DNA from: Nitrosopumilales archaeon UBA218
GTDB taxonomy: Archaea > Thermoproteota > Nitrososphaeria > Nitrososphaerales > Nitrosopumilaceae
Assembly: GCA_002499525.1 (NCBI GenBank)
Contig: DAMC01000023.1
Span: 1-23,162 of the forward strand
DNA: 23,162 nucleotides
Reading direction: 5' to 3'
The notes beneath the pieces are model-generated. The model was given only the letters and a program-made list of their open reading frames with translations, did no database searches and was not told the origin of the DNA. A program made the position numbers and the translations under genes. This document shows positions 14,289-21,652 of the stretch, piece after piece (within the stretch, counting starts at the first letter, position 1; every line of letters begins with the position of its first letter).

Positions 14289-15158
14289 TTGCACAAATCT
14301 AGTTTAGATTATCTACAATGTGTAAAATGTCATTCCAAACTTAAACTGGACTCGTTCATAGAGGATGAACAGATTGTGGAGGGCGTTTTGACTTGTACTA
14401 AATGCGGACTGGTCTGCCCGATTATTGACTCTGTGGCAGTACTGTGGAATGATTTTTCAAATTATCTGAAAAATCGACCGAGATTAGGTGGAGAATTACT
14501 ACTTGCCACAAAGAGCGAGCAACTCAAATCCATTGTTAAAAATGCACTTGCTAATCCTAAACCACAAAACGATGCATCAATTCTTGAAAAAAACTGGGCG
14601 GGCATATACCAATCCAATAAGAATGCTGAATTTTATCAAACCATAAAAAAATCGATTGAGAATTGTACTGATATTGCATTGGAGCATGGCTGTTCTATTG
14701 GAATCATGACTGAACATCTTGCACAAAAAAGCAACAGGGCGTTTGGTATCGATAAATCGTTTTATGCAATAAGAAGCGCAATGAATCTCGGTCTACAAAA
14801 TGCAGATTTTTTTGTTGCAGACTCGATGGAACATCCATTTGGTAAAACACAATTTGATCTGGTTGTTGGACTGAATCTTTTTGAGCTTGTCGAGCCAAAG
14901 AAATTGTTAGAAATGCTGGCAGCTCAAACCAAAAAGACAGGTGCGCTGATACTATCTGATCCTTATGACTATGAGAGGGGAGAGAATTCGGTCAAAAATC
15001 CTCTATATGAAGACGAGTTGAGAATCACGCTGAAGAATCTTGGATTTTCCATATCTGATAAAACCAAAAATCCGAGTCACATTCCTTGGAATCTAGTATT
15101 GCACGAGCGTGCAAATTTACAATATCTGGTGGATTTCATAGTTGCCACAAAAAACTAA
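14289..15158 (+). CDS. Methyltransferase with N-terminal Trm112-like zinc ribbon
   Basis: About 289 residues from TTG 14289. The N-terminus has a four-cysteine ribbon: C11-x2-C14 (QCVKC) and C36-x2-C39 (CTKCG), followed by VCPIIDSVAVLW, as in Trm112/YcaR-type domains. From about residue 125 on is a class I S-adenosylmethionine methyltransferase fold: motif I ALEHGCSIG (130-138), motif II FGIDKS, post-motif FVADSMEHPF, motif IV QFDLVVGLNLFEL, and LILSDPYDY. The substrate is unknown. An earlier in-frame TTG exists at 14232, but the aagtttaattc box at 14254-14264 is ~30 nt before 14289 and the conserved ribbon starts there, so the shorter form is preferred. It is divergent from the zincin-like gene across ~210 bp. 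Confidence 0.78.
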   Translation: MHKSSLDYLQCVKCHSKLKLDSFIEDEQIVEGVLTCTKCGLVCPIIDSVAVLWNDFSNYLKNRPRLGGELLLATKSEQLKSIVKNALANPKPQNDASILEKNWAGIYQSNKNAEFYQTIKKSIENCTDIALEHGCSIGIMTEHLAQKSNRAFGIDKSFYAIRSAMNLGLQNADFFVADSMEHPFGKTQFDLVVGLNLFELVEPKKLLEMLAAQTKKTGALILSDPYDYERGENSVKNPLYEDELRITLKNLGFSISDKTKNPSHIPWNLVLHERANLQYLVDFIVATKN

Positions 15159-15193
15159 ACAATGTTTTTTAGATAAAGTGAAAAATCTCTATC

Positions 15194-15883
15194 GTGGTCA
15201 AGAACAAAAAGGAGAAAAAAACAAAATTCAATAAATCCAAGTTTATTGGAATCGGAATTGTTGGAGCAATAGTGGCCATAATTGCTGTGTTGGCAATGAC
15301 TGGCGGAATAAGTCTCAGTCCTGCAAAAGCTGCACTGAATACTAATTCTGGTTCGCCTGCATTGGGTTCCTCTTCTGCACCTGTGACCATAATAGAATTT
15401 GGAGATTATCAGTGCCCATTTTGTCAAAAATGGAATCATGATACAAAACCACTAGTTGAGAAAAACTATATTGAGACTGGCAAGGTTAAACTTGTCTTCA
15501 TAGACCTACCAATAATTGGTTCAGATTCTCCAAAGGTTCATGCATCTAGTTATTGTGCAGATGACCAAGGGTTGTACTGGAAATATCATGACTTTCTGTA
15601 TGATAATCAAGGCAATGAGAATGATGGCTGGGCTAGAGGAGAAAAACTAAAACAACTTGCAGCAAACCTTCCTGGACTGGACTTGCAAAAATTCAATCAA
15701 TGTGTAGATTCTGGGAAATACGATGGGAGGGTAAGTGATAATAGAAATACGGCACTAAAAAGCGGAGCAAGTTCTACTCCTACCTTTATCGTTATTGGAC
15801 CTGACAAATCCGGAACAATGATTAGCGGAGCACAACCTTATTCGGTATTTCAATCTGTAATTGATGAAAAATTAAAGTCCTAA
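15194..15883 (+). CDS. Membrane-anchored DsbA-like thiol-disulfide oxidoreductase
   Basis: Thioredoxin-fold protein of 229 residues. A lysine-rich cytoplasmic start (1-16) is followed by one hydrophobic helix (about 17-37), then an extracellular domain with the active-site pair CPFC (C74, C77) in EFGDYQCPFC, the insertion helical domain (SSYCADDQGLYWKYHDFLYD) and the cis-Pro segment ASSTPTFIVIG. It resembles DsbA/BdbD-type enzymes that form or isomerise disulfides outside the cell. Start is GTG; a tttttagataaag stretch at about 15165-15178 lies ~22 nt before it. Possible clients include the two-cysteine secreted protein at 20784-21434. No DsbB/VKOR partner is in the window. Confidence 0.88.
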   Translation: MVKNKKEKKTKFNKSKFIGIGIVGAIVAIIAVLAMTGGISLSPAKAALNTNSGSPALGSSSAPVTIIEFGDYQCPFCQKWNHDTKPLVEKNYIETGKVKLVFIDLPIIGSDSPKVHASSYCADDQGLYWKYHDFLYDNQGNENDGWARGEKLKQLAANLPGLDLQKFNQCVDSGKYDGRVSDNRNTALKSGASSTPTFIVIGPDKSGTMISGAQPYSVFQSVIDEKLKS

Positions 15884-15930
15884 AAATCAGTCTCCAATAA
15901 AACACGGATTTTTAGGTGCTTTTAGCGATA

Positions 15931-16131
15931 CTAAGAGCCATAATATAGTATGAGATACTCGTCAGGATTTTTGCGAGATTTTTTTGCCACTAGTGCGTCT
16001 TGATACCTTTCATAATGCTCTATCAGGTATAGTCTATTTCCAGGAGATGCAAATGGATCGATGCCTACGAGATTGAATCCAGAATCTGGCGTGAGTGATA
16101 TTTTTTCTTGTTCGGTTATGTTGGAATCCAT
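15931..16131 (-). CDS. Small conserved-looking protein of unknown function, 66 residues
   Basis: Begins MDSNITEQEKISLTPDSGFN and continues LVGIDPFASPGNRLYLIEHYERYQDALVAKKSRKNPDEYLILYYGS. It is soluble and mixed alpha/beta in composition, with no signal peptide, cysteines or known motif. The Y/L/I-rich segments alternate with charged ones as in a folded small domain. It lies 59 bp downstream of phoU in the same direction and could be the tail of the pst transcript, though the gap also allows its own promoter. I do not recognise the family. Confidence 0.6.
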   Translation of the reverse strand: MDSNITEQEKISLTPDSGFNLVGIDPFASPGNRLYLIEHYERYQDALVAKKSRKNPDEYLILYYGS

Positions 16132-16190
16132 TGTGATTCTGAAATTGAACTGAATATCTAAGACTTTTGCAAAATTAGTTGAAAAATAAG

Positions 16191-16853
16191 CTATGGATTA
16201 TGCTGTGGCGGAACACCATCGATTACATTCGTTAGTTTATGTTTTCCAGTTACGATGTAATTTATCGCATCGCTCATAAACATAGCATGATCTGCAATCC
16301 TTTCAAGATATCTCAAAATCAGTGTCTCTGCTAAAGCACACTTTGTGTCTTTAGAATTGATTAGCATTGGCAGTCTTTCTTTATACAACTTATCCACAAA
16401 TTTCTCGTTTTCTTGCATGGCGATTGATTTTCTTATATCTAGTTCTGCAAAATAAAGCACTGAATCCTTAATCATTGTTTTGACCTTATTCGATACTTCA
16501 ATTAACCAAGTTTTGTCACAATCCGAGATGTCACCGAATACGTCCCTAACTGATGCGATATCGTATGCATATCTGCCAAATCTGCTAAATCCATAAGAAA
16601 TTTCTATTGATGAGCGAATAAGTCTAAAATCGTCTGCCACGGGTTGATATTTGAGAAATATATCAAAAGTGAGATCTGCCACTTGAAAATATCTCTCTGA
16701 AATCTCATTGGAAATTTGATGTACTTGATTTACTGTATTTTTTCCGTAAAGATACGAATCGATTGCAAGTATGATGCTTTGATTTGCAAGTTCTCCCATT
16801 TCAGACATTATGCCGGAGAGTTTCTTGATTGAAGGTTCGATTAGTCTAGTCAT
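16191..16853 (-). CDS. phoU: Phosphate transport regulator PhoU
   Basis: Helical-bundle protein that restrains Pst transport and signalling when phosphate is plentiful. The 220 residues form two three-helix repeats. The first contains RSSIEISYGFSRFGRYAYDI and the second ends with RYLERIADHAMFMSD, the conserved E-R-x-A-D-H metal-binding signature. The repeat-one signature is weaker (RFGRYAYD). It starts at an ATG whose atga overlaps the pstB stop (4 nt), making it the last gene of pstC-pstA-pstB-phoU. Bacterial PhoU acts through PhoR; no such kinase is seen here, so its partner is probably PstB or the AbrB-PhoU protein. Confidence 0.93.
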   Translation of the reverse strand: MTRLIEPSIKKLSGIMSEMGELANQSIILAIDSYLYGKNTVNQVHQISNEISERYFQVADLTFDIFLKYQPVADDFRLIRSSIEISYGFSRFGRYAYDIASVRDVFGDISDCDKTWLIEVSNKVKTMIKDSVLYFAELDIRKSIAMQENEKFVDKLYKERLPMLINSKDTKCALAETLILRYLERIADHAMFMSDAINYIVTGKHKLTNVIDGVPPQHNP

Positions 16854-17662
16854 CCAAATTGCCCCTGCACATATTTTGCCGTTAATTCATTTTGTGGTTG
16901 AGTGAAGATCTTTTTTGTTTCGTTGAATTCTATCAGGTCTCCTAAATACATGAATCCTGTGTAATCTGATACACGTACTGCCTGTTGCATGTTATGAGTT
17001 ACAATGATAACTGTGAATTCCTTTGCAAGTTCTAAAATCGTCTCCTCTATTTTTTGAGTCGCGATTGGGTCTAATGCTGATGCCGGCTCGTCCATCAATA
17101 GTACTTCTGGTTGAATTGCAAGTGCACGCGCTATGCAGACACGTTGTTGTTGTCCTCCAGATAATTCCATTGCGGGTTTTTTCAAATTCGATTTCACTTC
17201 ATCCCATAGATATGCCATCCTCAGAGAATCCTCTACTATTTCATCGAGAATTTTTTTATCCCTAACACCATTCAGACGTAATCCTGCAGATACATTGTCA
17301 TAAATTGACATTGTCGGAAAGGGATTTGGCTTCTGGAAAACCATGCCAACTTTACGTCTATGGTATATGGGATCTACATCTTTAGAATAGAGATCTTCTC
17401 CATCTAAGAGGATCTTACCTTCGACCCTCGCATTTTTTGTCATATCGTGCATTCTGTTTAGACATCGTAGAAACGTGGTCTTCCCACATCCTGATGGTCC
17501 AATCAAAGACGTAACGCTACGTTCTTTGAATTTCATTGTGATGTTTTTTACTGTCTGAACTCCGCCATAATATACAGAAACATTTTCAGCAATCATTTTG
17601 TAATTTCGATTATCTATTTTTTGCTTTTCTGGAGAATTTTCTTGCAGATCCATCAGGTTCAT
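16850..17662 (-). CDS. pstB: Phosphate ABC transporter ATP-binding protein PstB
   Basis: ATPase that powers phosphate import with PstC and PstA. All ABC motifs are present in 270 residues: Walker A GPSGCGKT (55-62), Q-loop Q110, signature LSGGQ (167-171), Walker B VLLMDE (187-192), D-loop SALDP and switch His223. The segments HRRKVGMVFQKPNPFP and VEGKILLDGEDLY are typical of PstB. The first ~20 residues are a variable extension; an internal ATG (Met4) or Met23 could be alternative starts, but the first ATG gives the 4-nt overlap with pstA seen throughout this operon. Confidence 0.96.
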   Translation of the reverse strand: MNLMDLQENSPEKQKIDNRNYKMIAENVSVYYGGVQTVKNITMKFKERSVTSLIGPSGCGKTTFLRCLNRMHDMTKNARVEGKILLDGEDLYSKDVDPIYHRRKVGMVFQKPNPFPTMSIYDNVSAGLRLNGVRDKKILDEIVEDSLRMAYLWDEVKSNLKKPAMELSGGQQQRVCIARALAIQPEVLLMDEPASALDPIATQKIEETILELAKEFTVIIVTHNMQQAVRVSDYTGFMYLGDLIEFNETKKIFTQPQNELTAKYVQGQFG

Positions 17663-18585
17663 AGTTTTCTTCCTCCTATGATTTTATAGAGAAATTTACT
17701 TTTTGAAGAATTTTTTGTAGAAAAATAATACCTTATGCCTATGTTGATTGATAAAATAATTATTATTAGCACTACTGCAGCACCCCATCCTTGCATCTTG
17801 GCGCTATCGTATGGGAGTAATGATAACCGCCAAATTCTCAGAGGTAATGCATCCATCGGAGAGTCAAATCCGCCAAAGAATTGGCTACTTCCCAATACTG
17901 TCATGATGAGTGGTGCAGTCTCTCCAGAAATTCGACCCACTGCAAGCAATATTCCTGTAAGCATTCCATTTTTAGCAGCCGACAAAACAATTCTAAAAGT
18001 TACAACCCATTGTCTTAGACCTAGTGCAAGCCCAGCTTCTCTGTATGTTAGAGGAACAAGTTTCAAAGATTCTTCTGTAGTTCTTGCAACTATTGGAAAC
18101 ATTATTAGAGATAAAGCAAACGCTCCGGCCCATAATGAAAAATGCCCCAATAACAAAACAATTGTTAAAAATGCAAATATCCCAATGACGATAGAGGGGA
18201 ACTCCATGAATACATCATTGAAGAATCTGACAGTCCTTCCAAAACGGTTATCTCCAAATTCGGACATGAAAACACCAGACATCACTCCTATTGGAATTCC
18301 CATAAAACTGGCCATGCCTATGATGATTACAGTTCCCTGAATTGCAGGGCCTATCCCACCATCTCCTGTTCCGATAGCACCTGGGATTTGGGTCAGAAAT
18401 TGGACGGATAATGCCCCCAATCCATTTTTGAAGACTTCTATCAATATGCTGCCTAGAGGAACTAAGGCAACAATGACAGAACTCAAAATTATTCCCATAG
18501 TTATCTTGTTGACCACTAGTCTTCCTCTGACATTTTGCTTGAATAATGAACGATATTCTGCTCTTTTCTGACTTGATGACATCAT
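17659..18585 (-). CDS. pstA: Phosphate ABC transporter permease PstA
   Basis: Membrane permease of 308 residues, half of the PstC-PstA channel. It has about six hydrophobic helices, the first at ~30-52, and ends with a lysine-rich cytoplasmic tail. The EAA-type coupling loop that contacts PstB appears as YREAGLALGLRQWVVTFRIV near the middle, preceded by IVARTTEESLKLVPLTYREA. The GGIGPAIQGTVIIIGMA and EFPSIVIGIFAF segments are typical PstA. It overlaps pstC and pstB by 4 nt at both ends. The first ATG (MMSSSQKRAEY) is used; Met2 is an equal alternative. Confidence 0.95.
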   Translation of the reverse strand: MMSSSQKRAEYRSLFKQNVRGRLVVNKITMGIILSSVIVALVPLGSILIEVFKNGLGALSVQFLTQIPGAIGTGDGGIGPAIQGTVIIIGMASFMGIPIGVMSGVFMSEFGDNRFGRTVRFFNDVFMEFPSIVIGIFAFLTIVLLLGHFSLWAGAFALSLIMFPIVARTTEESLKLVPLTYREAGLALGLRQWVVTFRIVLSAAKNGMLTGILLAVGRISGETAPLIMTVLGSSQFFGGFDSPMDALPLRIWRLSLLPYDSAKMQGWGAAVVLIIIILSINIGIRYYFSTKNSSKSKFLYKIIGGRKL

Positions 18586-19550
18586 GCGTTAATAATTCCC
18601 TCCTTTACCCGAAGCATTTTTGAGACTAGAATATGTGCTACAACGTTAATCACTACTGCCACTAACAACAAAACAAAACCAACTCCTATCAAAGCTGGCA
18701 GGTGAAGGGAAGCTGGTGATGCCTCGATGAATTCATTAGCTATGATGCTGGACATTGTTTGTCCTGGCTGAAATAATGTTTGAGGAAACGCACTTGGTCC
18801 AGTAGCGTTACCAATGAGCATTGTTACTGCCATTGTTTCTCCGACGGCCCTACCTAATCCTAAAATCGCCGCACCTATAAGGCCGGTTTTTGCATATGGA
18901 AAAATTGCTAACTTGAACATCTCCCACTTTGTAGCCCCTAACATGTATGCCGCCTCTTTCTGCATATGTGGTACGGCACTCATTATTTCTCGAGATACTG
19001 CTGAAATCGTTGGTATGATCATTATTGCCAAAATTATACTGGCACTAAAAATATCAAGACCAAAAGGAGCAGATGAAAAGAACCAAATCTTGTCACCAAG
19101 AAAATCGTGGAGAGGATATTCTATGTAATTTAAAAGACCATCTCTGAAAACATACAATCCCCAAAATCCGTAAACTATGCTTGGTATGGCCGCTAAAAGA
19201 TCAATCACCATTGAAATCGGATTGGCGACTATTTTTGGTGCTTGTGAAATGAACATTGCAATCCCTATGCTTACAGGAACGCCCATTGCCATTGCAAATC
19301 CCGCAGTAACTAGTGTTCCTAACACATAAGGGGCAGCACCAAATGACTCTCTTCCTTCAACTGCGTTCCAATCTGAACCCAAAATAAAAGACAGCCCCTC
19401 TTTTTGCCAGATGGGCTGAGATTCATGATATAGTTGAAACACCATTAGTAAAATTACGACTAAAATGTAAGCCCCAGCCACAACGGCAATAATTTTAAAA
19501 ATTTTATCTGTCGGTAATGCAAATCTAGCGTGTTTTTGATTTATGAACAC
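18582..19550 (-). CDS. pstC: Phosphate ABC transporter permease PstC
   Basis: Membrane permease of 322 residues pairing with PstA. It has about six membrane helices, the first at ~17-37, and the PstC-type sequences FGAAPYVLGTLVTAGFAM, IPSIVYGFWGLYVF, REIMSAVPHMQKEAAYMLGA (coupling loop) and GLGRAVGETMAVTMLIGNA. The start is GTG at 19550; the ATG two bases upstream is out of frame and stops at once. It is the first gene of the operon, with a taatatgtaataatt AT-rich promoter at about 19565-19579. It is divergent from the AbrB-PhoU gene across 119 bp that hold two palindromes. Confidence 0.95.
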   Translation of the reverse strand: MFINQKHARFALPTDKIFKIIAVVAGAYILVVILLMVFQLYHESQPIWQKEGLSFILGSDWNAVEGRESFGAAPYVLGTLVTAGFAMAMGVPVSIGIAMFISQAPKIVANPISMVIDLLAAIPSIVYGFWGLYVFRDGLLNYIEYPLHDFLGDKIWFFSSAPFGLDIFSASIILAIMIIPTISAVSREIMSAVPHMQKEAAYMLGATKWEMFKLAIFPYAKTGLIGAAILGLGRAVGETMAVTMLIGNATGPSAFPQTLFQPGQTMSSIIANEFIEASPASLHLPALIGVGFVLLLVAVVINVVAHILVSKMLRVKEGIINA

Positions 19551-19603
19551 ATCACAATCTGGAATTATTACATATTAGCACAGATCCTAATATTCTACAG
19601 AGA

Positions 19604-19630
19604 AACTATAGTTCTATATTGATCAATATA
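19604..19630. promoter_or_regulatory. Two palindromes in the pstC / AbrB-PhoU divergent promoter region
   Basis: aactatagtt (19604-19613) is a perfect 10-bp palindrome, and tatattgatcaatata (19615-19630) a perfect 16-bp palindrome one base later. They lie upstream of both core promoters: the pstC box near 19565-19579 and the AbrB-PhoU box near 19647-19656. This placement suits a shared regulator. Similar sequences occur in front of pstS. Confidence 0.5.
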
Positions 19631-19669
19631 CTTTAATGACCAAAATGGTATTTACTTACAATTTCTCTG

Positions 19670-20713
19670 ATGTTTATGCCTCTATCAGAAGATACCAAAC
19701 AGACACGAAGAATACAAATCAGCGGAGGTTCCACATATACAATTTCACTTCCAAAGAAATGGGTTGATGAACTTGGCATTAAAAATGGAGATAATATGAC
19801 TGTCATCAAGAATTCTAATAAATCAATGACGTTGTTCTCTGGTCTAGAAAACGAAAAAATTCAAAAAAAAGCAGTTTTTACAATCATTCAAAAGGATTCA
19901 CCAGAAGCAATACGAAGAAAAATCGTGGCTTTGTACCTTAATGGATACAAAACAATTCAAGTTGTTTCAAAAGGGGTCAAAATTAGTCCAGAAAATTCTC
20001 GACTGATAAAGGAATTGGTCAGAAAATCGATGATTGGAACAGAAATCATTGAATCGGATTCAGAATCTATCACAATTCAAATTCTGACTAGACTTCCTGA
20101 GCTAACATTTGAGGTTGCTTTGAAGCGAATGTATCTGATGACTGCAAATATGCACAGATATGCCATAGAGGCATTAAAAAAATTCGATACTGAATATGCT
20201 CAAGAGGTTGTCAGCATGGATGATGAGGTCGATAGATTTAGTTTATACATGATGAGGACACTAATCAACGCAATTCAGAATTCAAGTATGCTTTATGATG
20301 TTGGTTTACAGAATCCCGCTGATTGCCTAAATTATCGCACTGTGATATCTAGAATTGAGAGAATTGCAGATCATGCCGCATTGATTGCTAAAAGAATTAA
20401 ATTCCTAAGCGTACCAATAGAGCCTAAATTACTCATGGAGATAGAATCTTTGAGTAAAGATGCGATAATTTGTTTTGAAAGTGCCATAGAATCACTGATT
20501 AAAAAAGATCATATTTTAGCAGAAAAAGTTGCCCTAAAAATTACTCAAGTCGTTGAAAAAGAAAATGAAACTTTATCAATCTTAAAAGAGACCAAAAATT
20601 CAACAATAATCAAATTCATACTGGAAGATATTAGAAGAACCGCTGAATATTCCAGCGACTTGATAGAAATCGTCGTGAATGAAACTATTCGAGATATAAT
20701 CACTGAAAAATAG
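19670..20713 (+). CDS. AbrB-PhoU fusion: probable phosphate-responsive transcription regulator
   Basis: A 347-residue protein with two parts. Residues ~11-57 form a SpoVT/AbrB swapped-hairpin DNA-binding domain (TRRIQISGGSTYTISLPKKW, then LGIKNGDNMTVIKNSNKSMTLF). Residues ~110-340 are PhoU-like helical bundles with the signature RIERIADHAALIAKRI in the first repeat and LEDIRRTAEYSSDLIEI in the second. The combination occurs widely in archaea, which lack PhoB/PhoR; it is inferred to sense the transporter or phosphate through PhoU and bind DNA through AbrB. It is divergent from pstCAB-phoU and just before the pstS region. Start is ATG 19670 or ATG 19676; a ggtatttact box at 19647-19656 favours the second slightly. 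Confidence 0.88.
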   Translation: MFMPLSEDTKQTRRIQISGGSTYTISLPKKWVDELGIKNGDNMTVIKNSNKSMTLFSGLENEKIQKKAVFTIIQKDSPEAIRRKIVALYLNGYKTIQVVSKGVKISPENSRLIKELVRKSMIGTEIIESDSESITIQILTRLPELTFEVALKRMYLMTANMHRYAIEALKKFDTEYAQEVVSMDDEVDRFSLYMMRTLINAIQNSSMLYDVGLQNPADCLNYRTVISRIERIADHAALIAKRIKFLSVPIEPKLLMEIESLSKDAIICFESAIESLIKKDHILAEKVALKITQVVEKENETLSILKETKNSTIIKFILEDIRRTAEYSSDLIEIVVNETIRDIITEK

Positions 20714-20783
20714 ATGTGATTATTGGATAATTTAAAATAAAAAATTCTTTACACATTAAGTAAAAAATGAAAAAAAGAGAAAA
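20714..20783. terminator. AT-rich convergent terminator region
   Basis: Seventy bases between two convergent genes contain runs of A and T on both strands (for example aaaataaaaaattcttt and aaaaaatgaaaaaaagag), enough for U-tract termination in either direction. No clear strong hairpin was seen. Confidence 0.35.
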
Positions 20784-21434
20784 TTATTTCTCGAATGGTG
20801 ACTTGTTTGCTTCTTTGATCATGGAGTCATAATCTTGTGATTGTAATGCAAATGATTTGCATACAAAAGTATATGTCTCTACCACAGCAAATCCTGTTTT
20901 TCCACCCGTTGTATAACCTTCTTCATTGTCTGTTCTGGTGTTTATCTTGTAGTTAGTTATTGAACAACCTTGATAATCGATTGTTCGAAGCTTTATTTCC
21001 CCACCGGCTTGAACTACACTGACGCTTACATCAAACATCTTGTTTGGGAAATCTGTAATTGACATTTGTCCTCCGTTCAAGTAAGTTTGAGTTACTGCGT
21101 TGTGAAGAAGTGGTGTGTTGCCCACTGTTCTAGCCAGAGTGAATTCGGCATCCCTTAGCCTCATAGGAATTGAAGTAGTTGATCCAGTTCCAAATATTCC
21201 CGTAGTCATATCATATAGCTGGAAATCTGAAGTTTCAGTGCCCTCTGCAAATTGAAATGTTGCCTGAGGATTACTGCCTTCAGCGAACAGATAGATGTTA
21301 TTTCCTTGTGGAGGTATTACTGGTGCAACTTGTGCAGTACTTAGTGGAGTTTGAGATATGCTCAAAACCACAGTTATTGCAGCAATTGCAAGTCCGACAA
21401 CCAGAGAAGTCATCATGATTTTTTTTGAGTTCAT
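20784..21434 (-). CDS. Secreted protein of unknown function, divergent from pstS
   Basis: A 216-residue protein with a clear signal sequence: basic start MNSKKIMM, a hydrophobic stretch at ~9-26, and a possible cleavage after STA (about 34). The mature part is rich in Thr, Gly, Asn and beta-type alternation, with two cysteines (C157 in YQGCSI, C192 in TFVCKSF) that could form a disulfide, and a short charged C-terminal helix. I do not recognise a family. A tttagtaaaag box near 21456-21466 gives a leaderless transcript from the ATG at 21434. It shares a 218-bp divergent promoter region with pstS, so co-regulation by phosphate is the best clue to its role. Confidence 0.75.
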   Translation of the reverse strand: MNSKKIMMTSLVVGLAIAAITVVLSISQTPLSTAQVAPVIPPQGNNIYLFAEGSNPQATFQFAEGTETSDFQLYDMTTGIFGTGSTTSIPMRLRDAEFTLARTVGNTPLLHNAVTQTYLNGGQMSITDFPNKMFDVSVSVVQAGGEIKLRTIDYQGCSITNYKINTRTDNEEGYTTGGKTGFAVVETYTFVCKSFALQSQDYDSMIKEANKSPFEK

Positions 21435-21470
21435 TGTGAACCTTGTAACTTGCTTTTACTAAAGACGAAC

Positions 21471-21582
21471 CAATATTGATTTCATAGAATACGTTTTTAG
21501 CTTATTACTATATAGTTTGAAGCCGTAAAACTGCCTTTTCTCTTACTTGAACCTGTATAAATTAATGCCAACTATATAGAGT
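21471..21582. promoter_or_regulatory. pstS / secreted-protein divergent region with pst-like motifs
   Basis: The region holds caatattgat (21471-21480), which on the minus strand reads atcaatattg and shares ATCAATAT with the 16-bp pst palindrome. It also holds actatatagt (21507-21516), a perfect 10-bp palindrome, and aactatataga (21570-21580), a near copy. These resemble aactatagtt in the pstC region. The first lies just upstream of the secreted-protein TATA box. The pstS core promoter is separate, at 21625-21632. Confidence 0.4.
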
Positions 21583-21622
21583 ATAGGGGATTTCGTAAAA
21601 AATGTAATCTATGTCGATTATT

Positions 21623-21652
21623 TGTATATAATAAAAATTCGTTTTATCTCTA
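21623..21652 (+). promoter_or_regulatory. Core promoter of pstS, leaderless
   Basis: tgtatataataaaa with TATA core tatataat at 21625-21632 is centred about 25 nt before the pstS ATG (21653), with no ribosome-binding site. It is among the best TATA matches in the window, fitting a strongly expressed gene. Confidence 0.6.

Noticed and set aside
17735..18340. 201-codon plus-strand open frame
   Set aside because: Antisense to pstA; no domain or start signal supports it.
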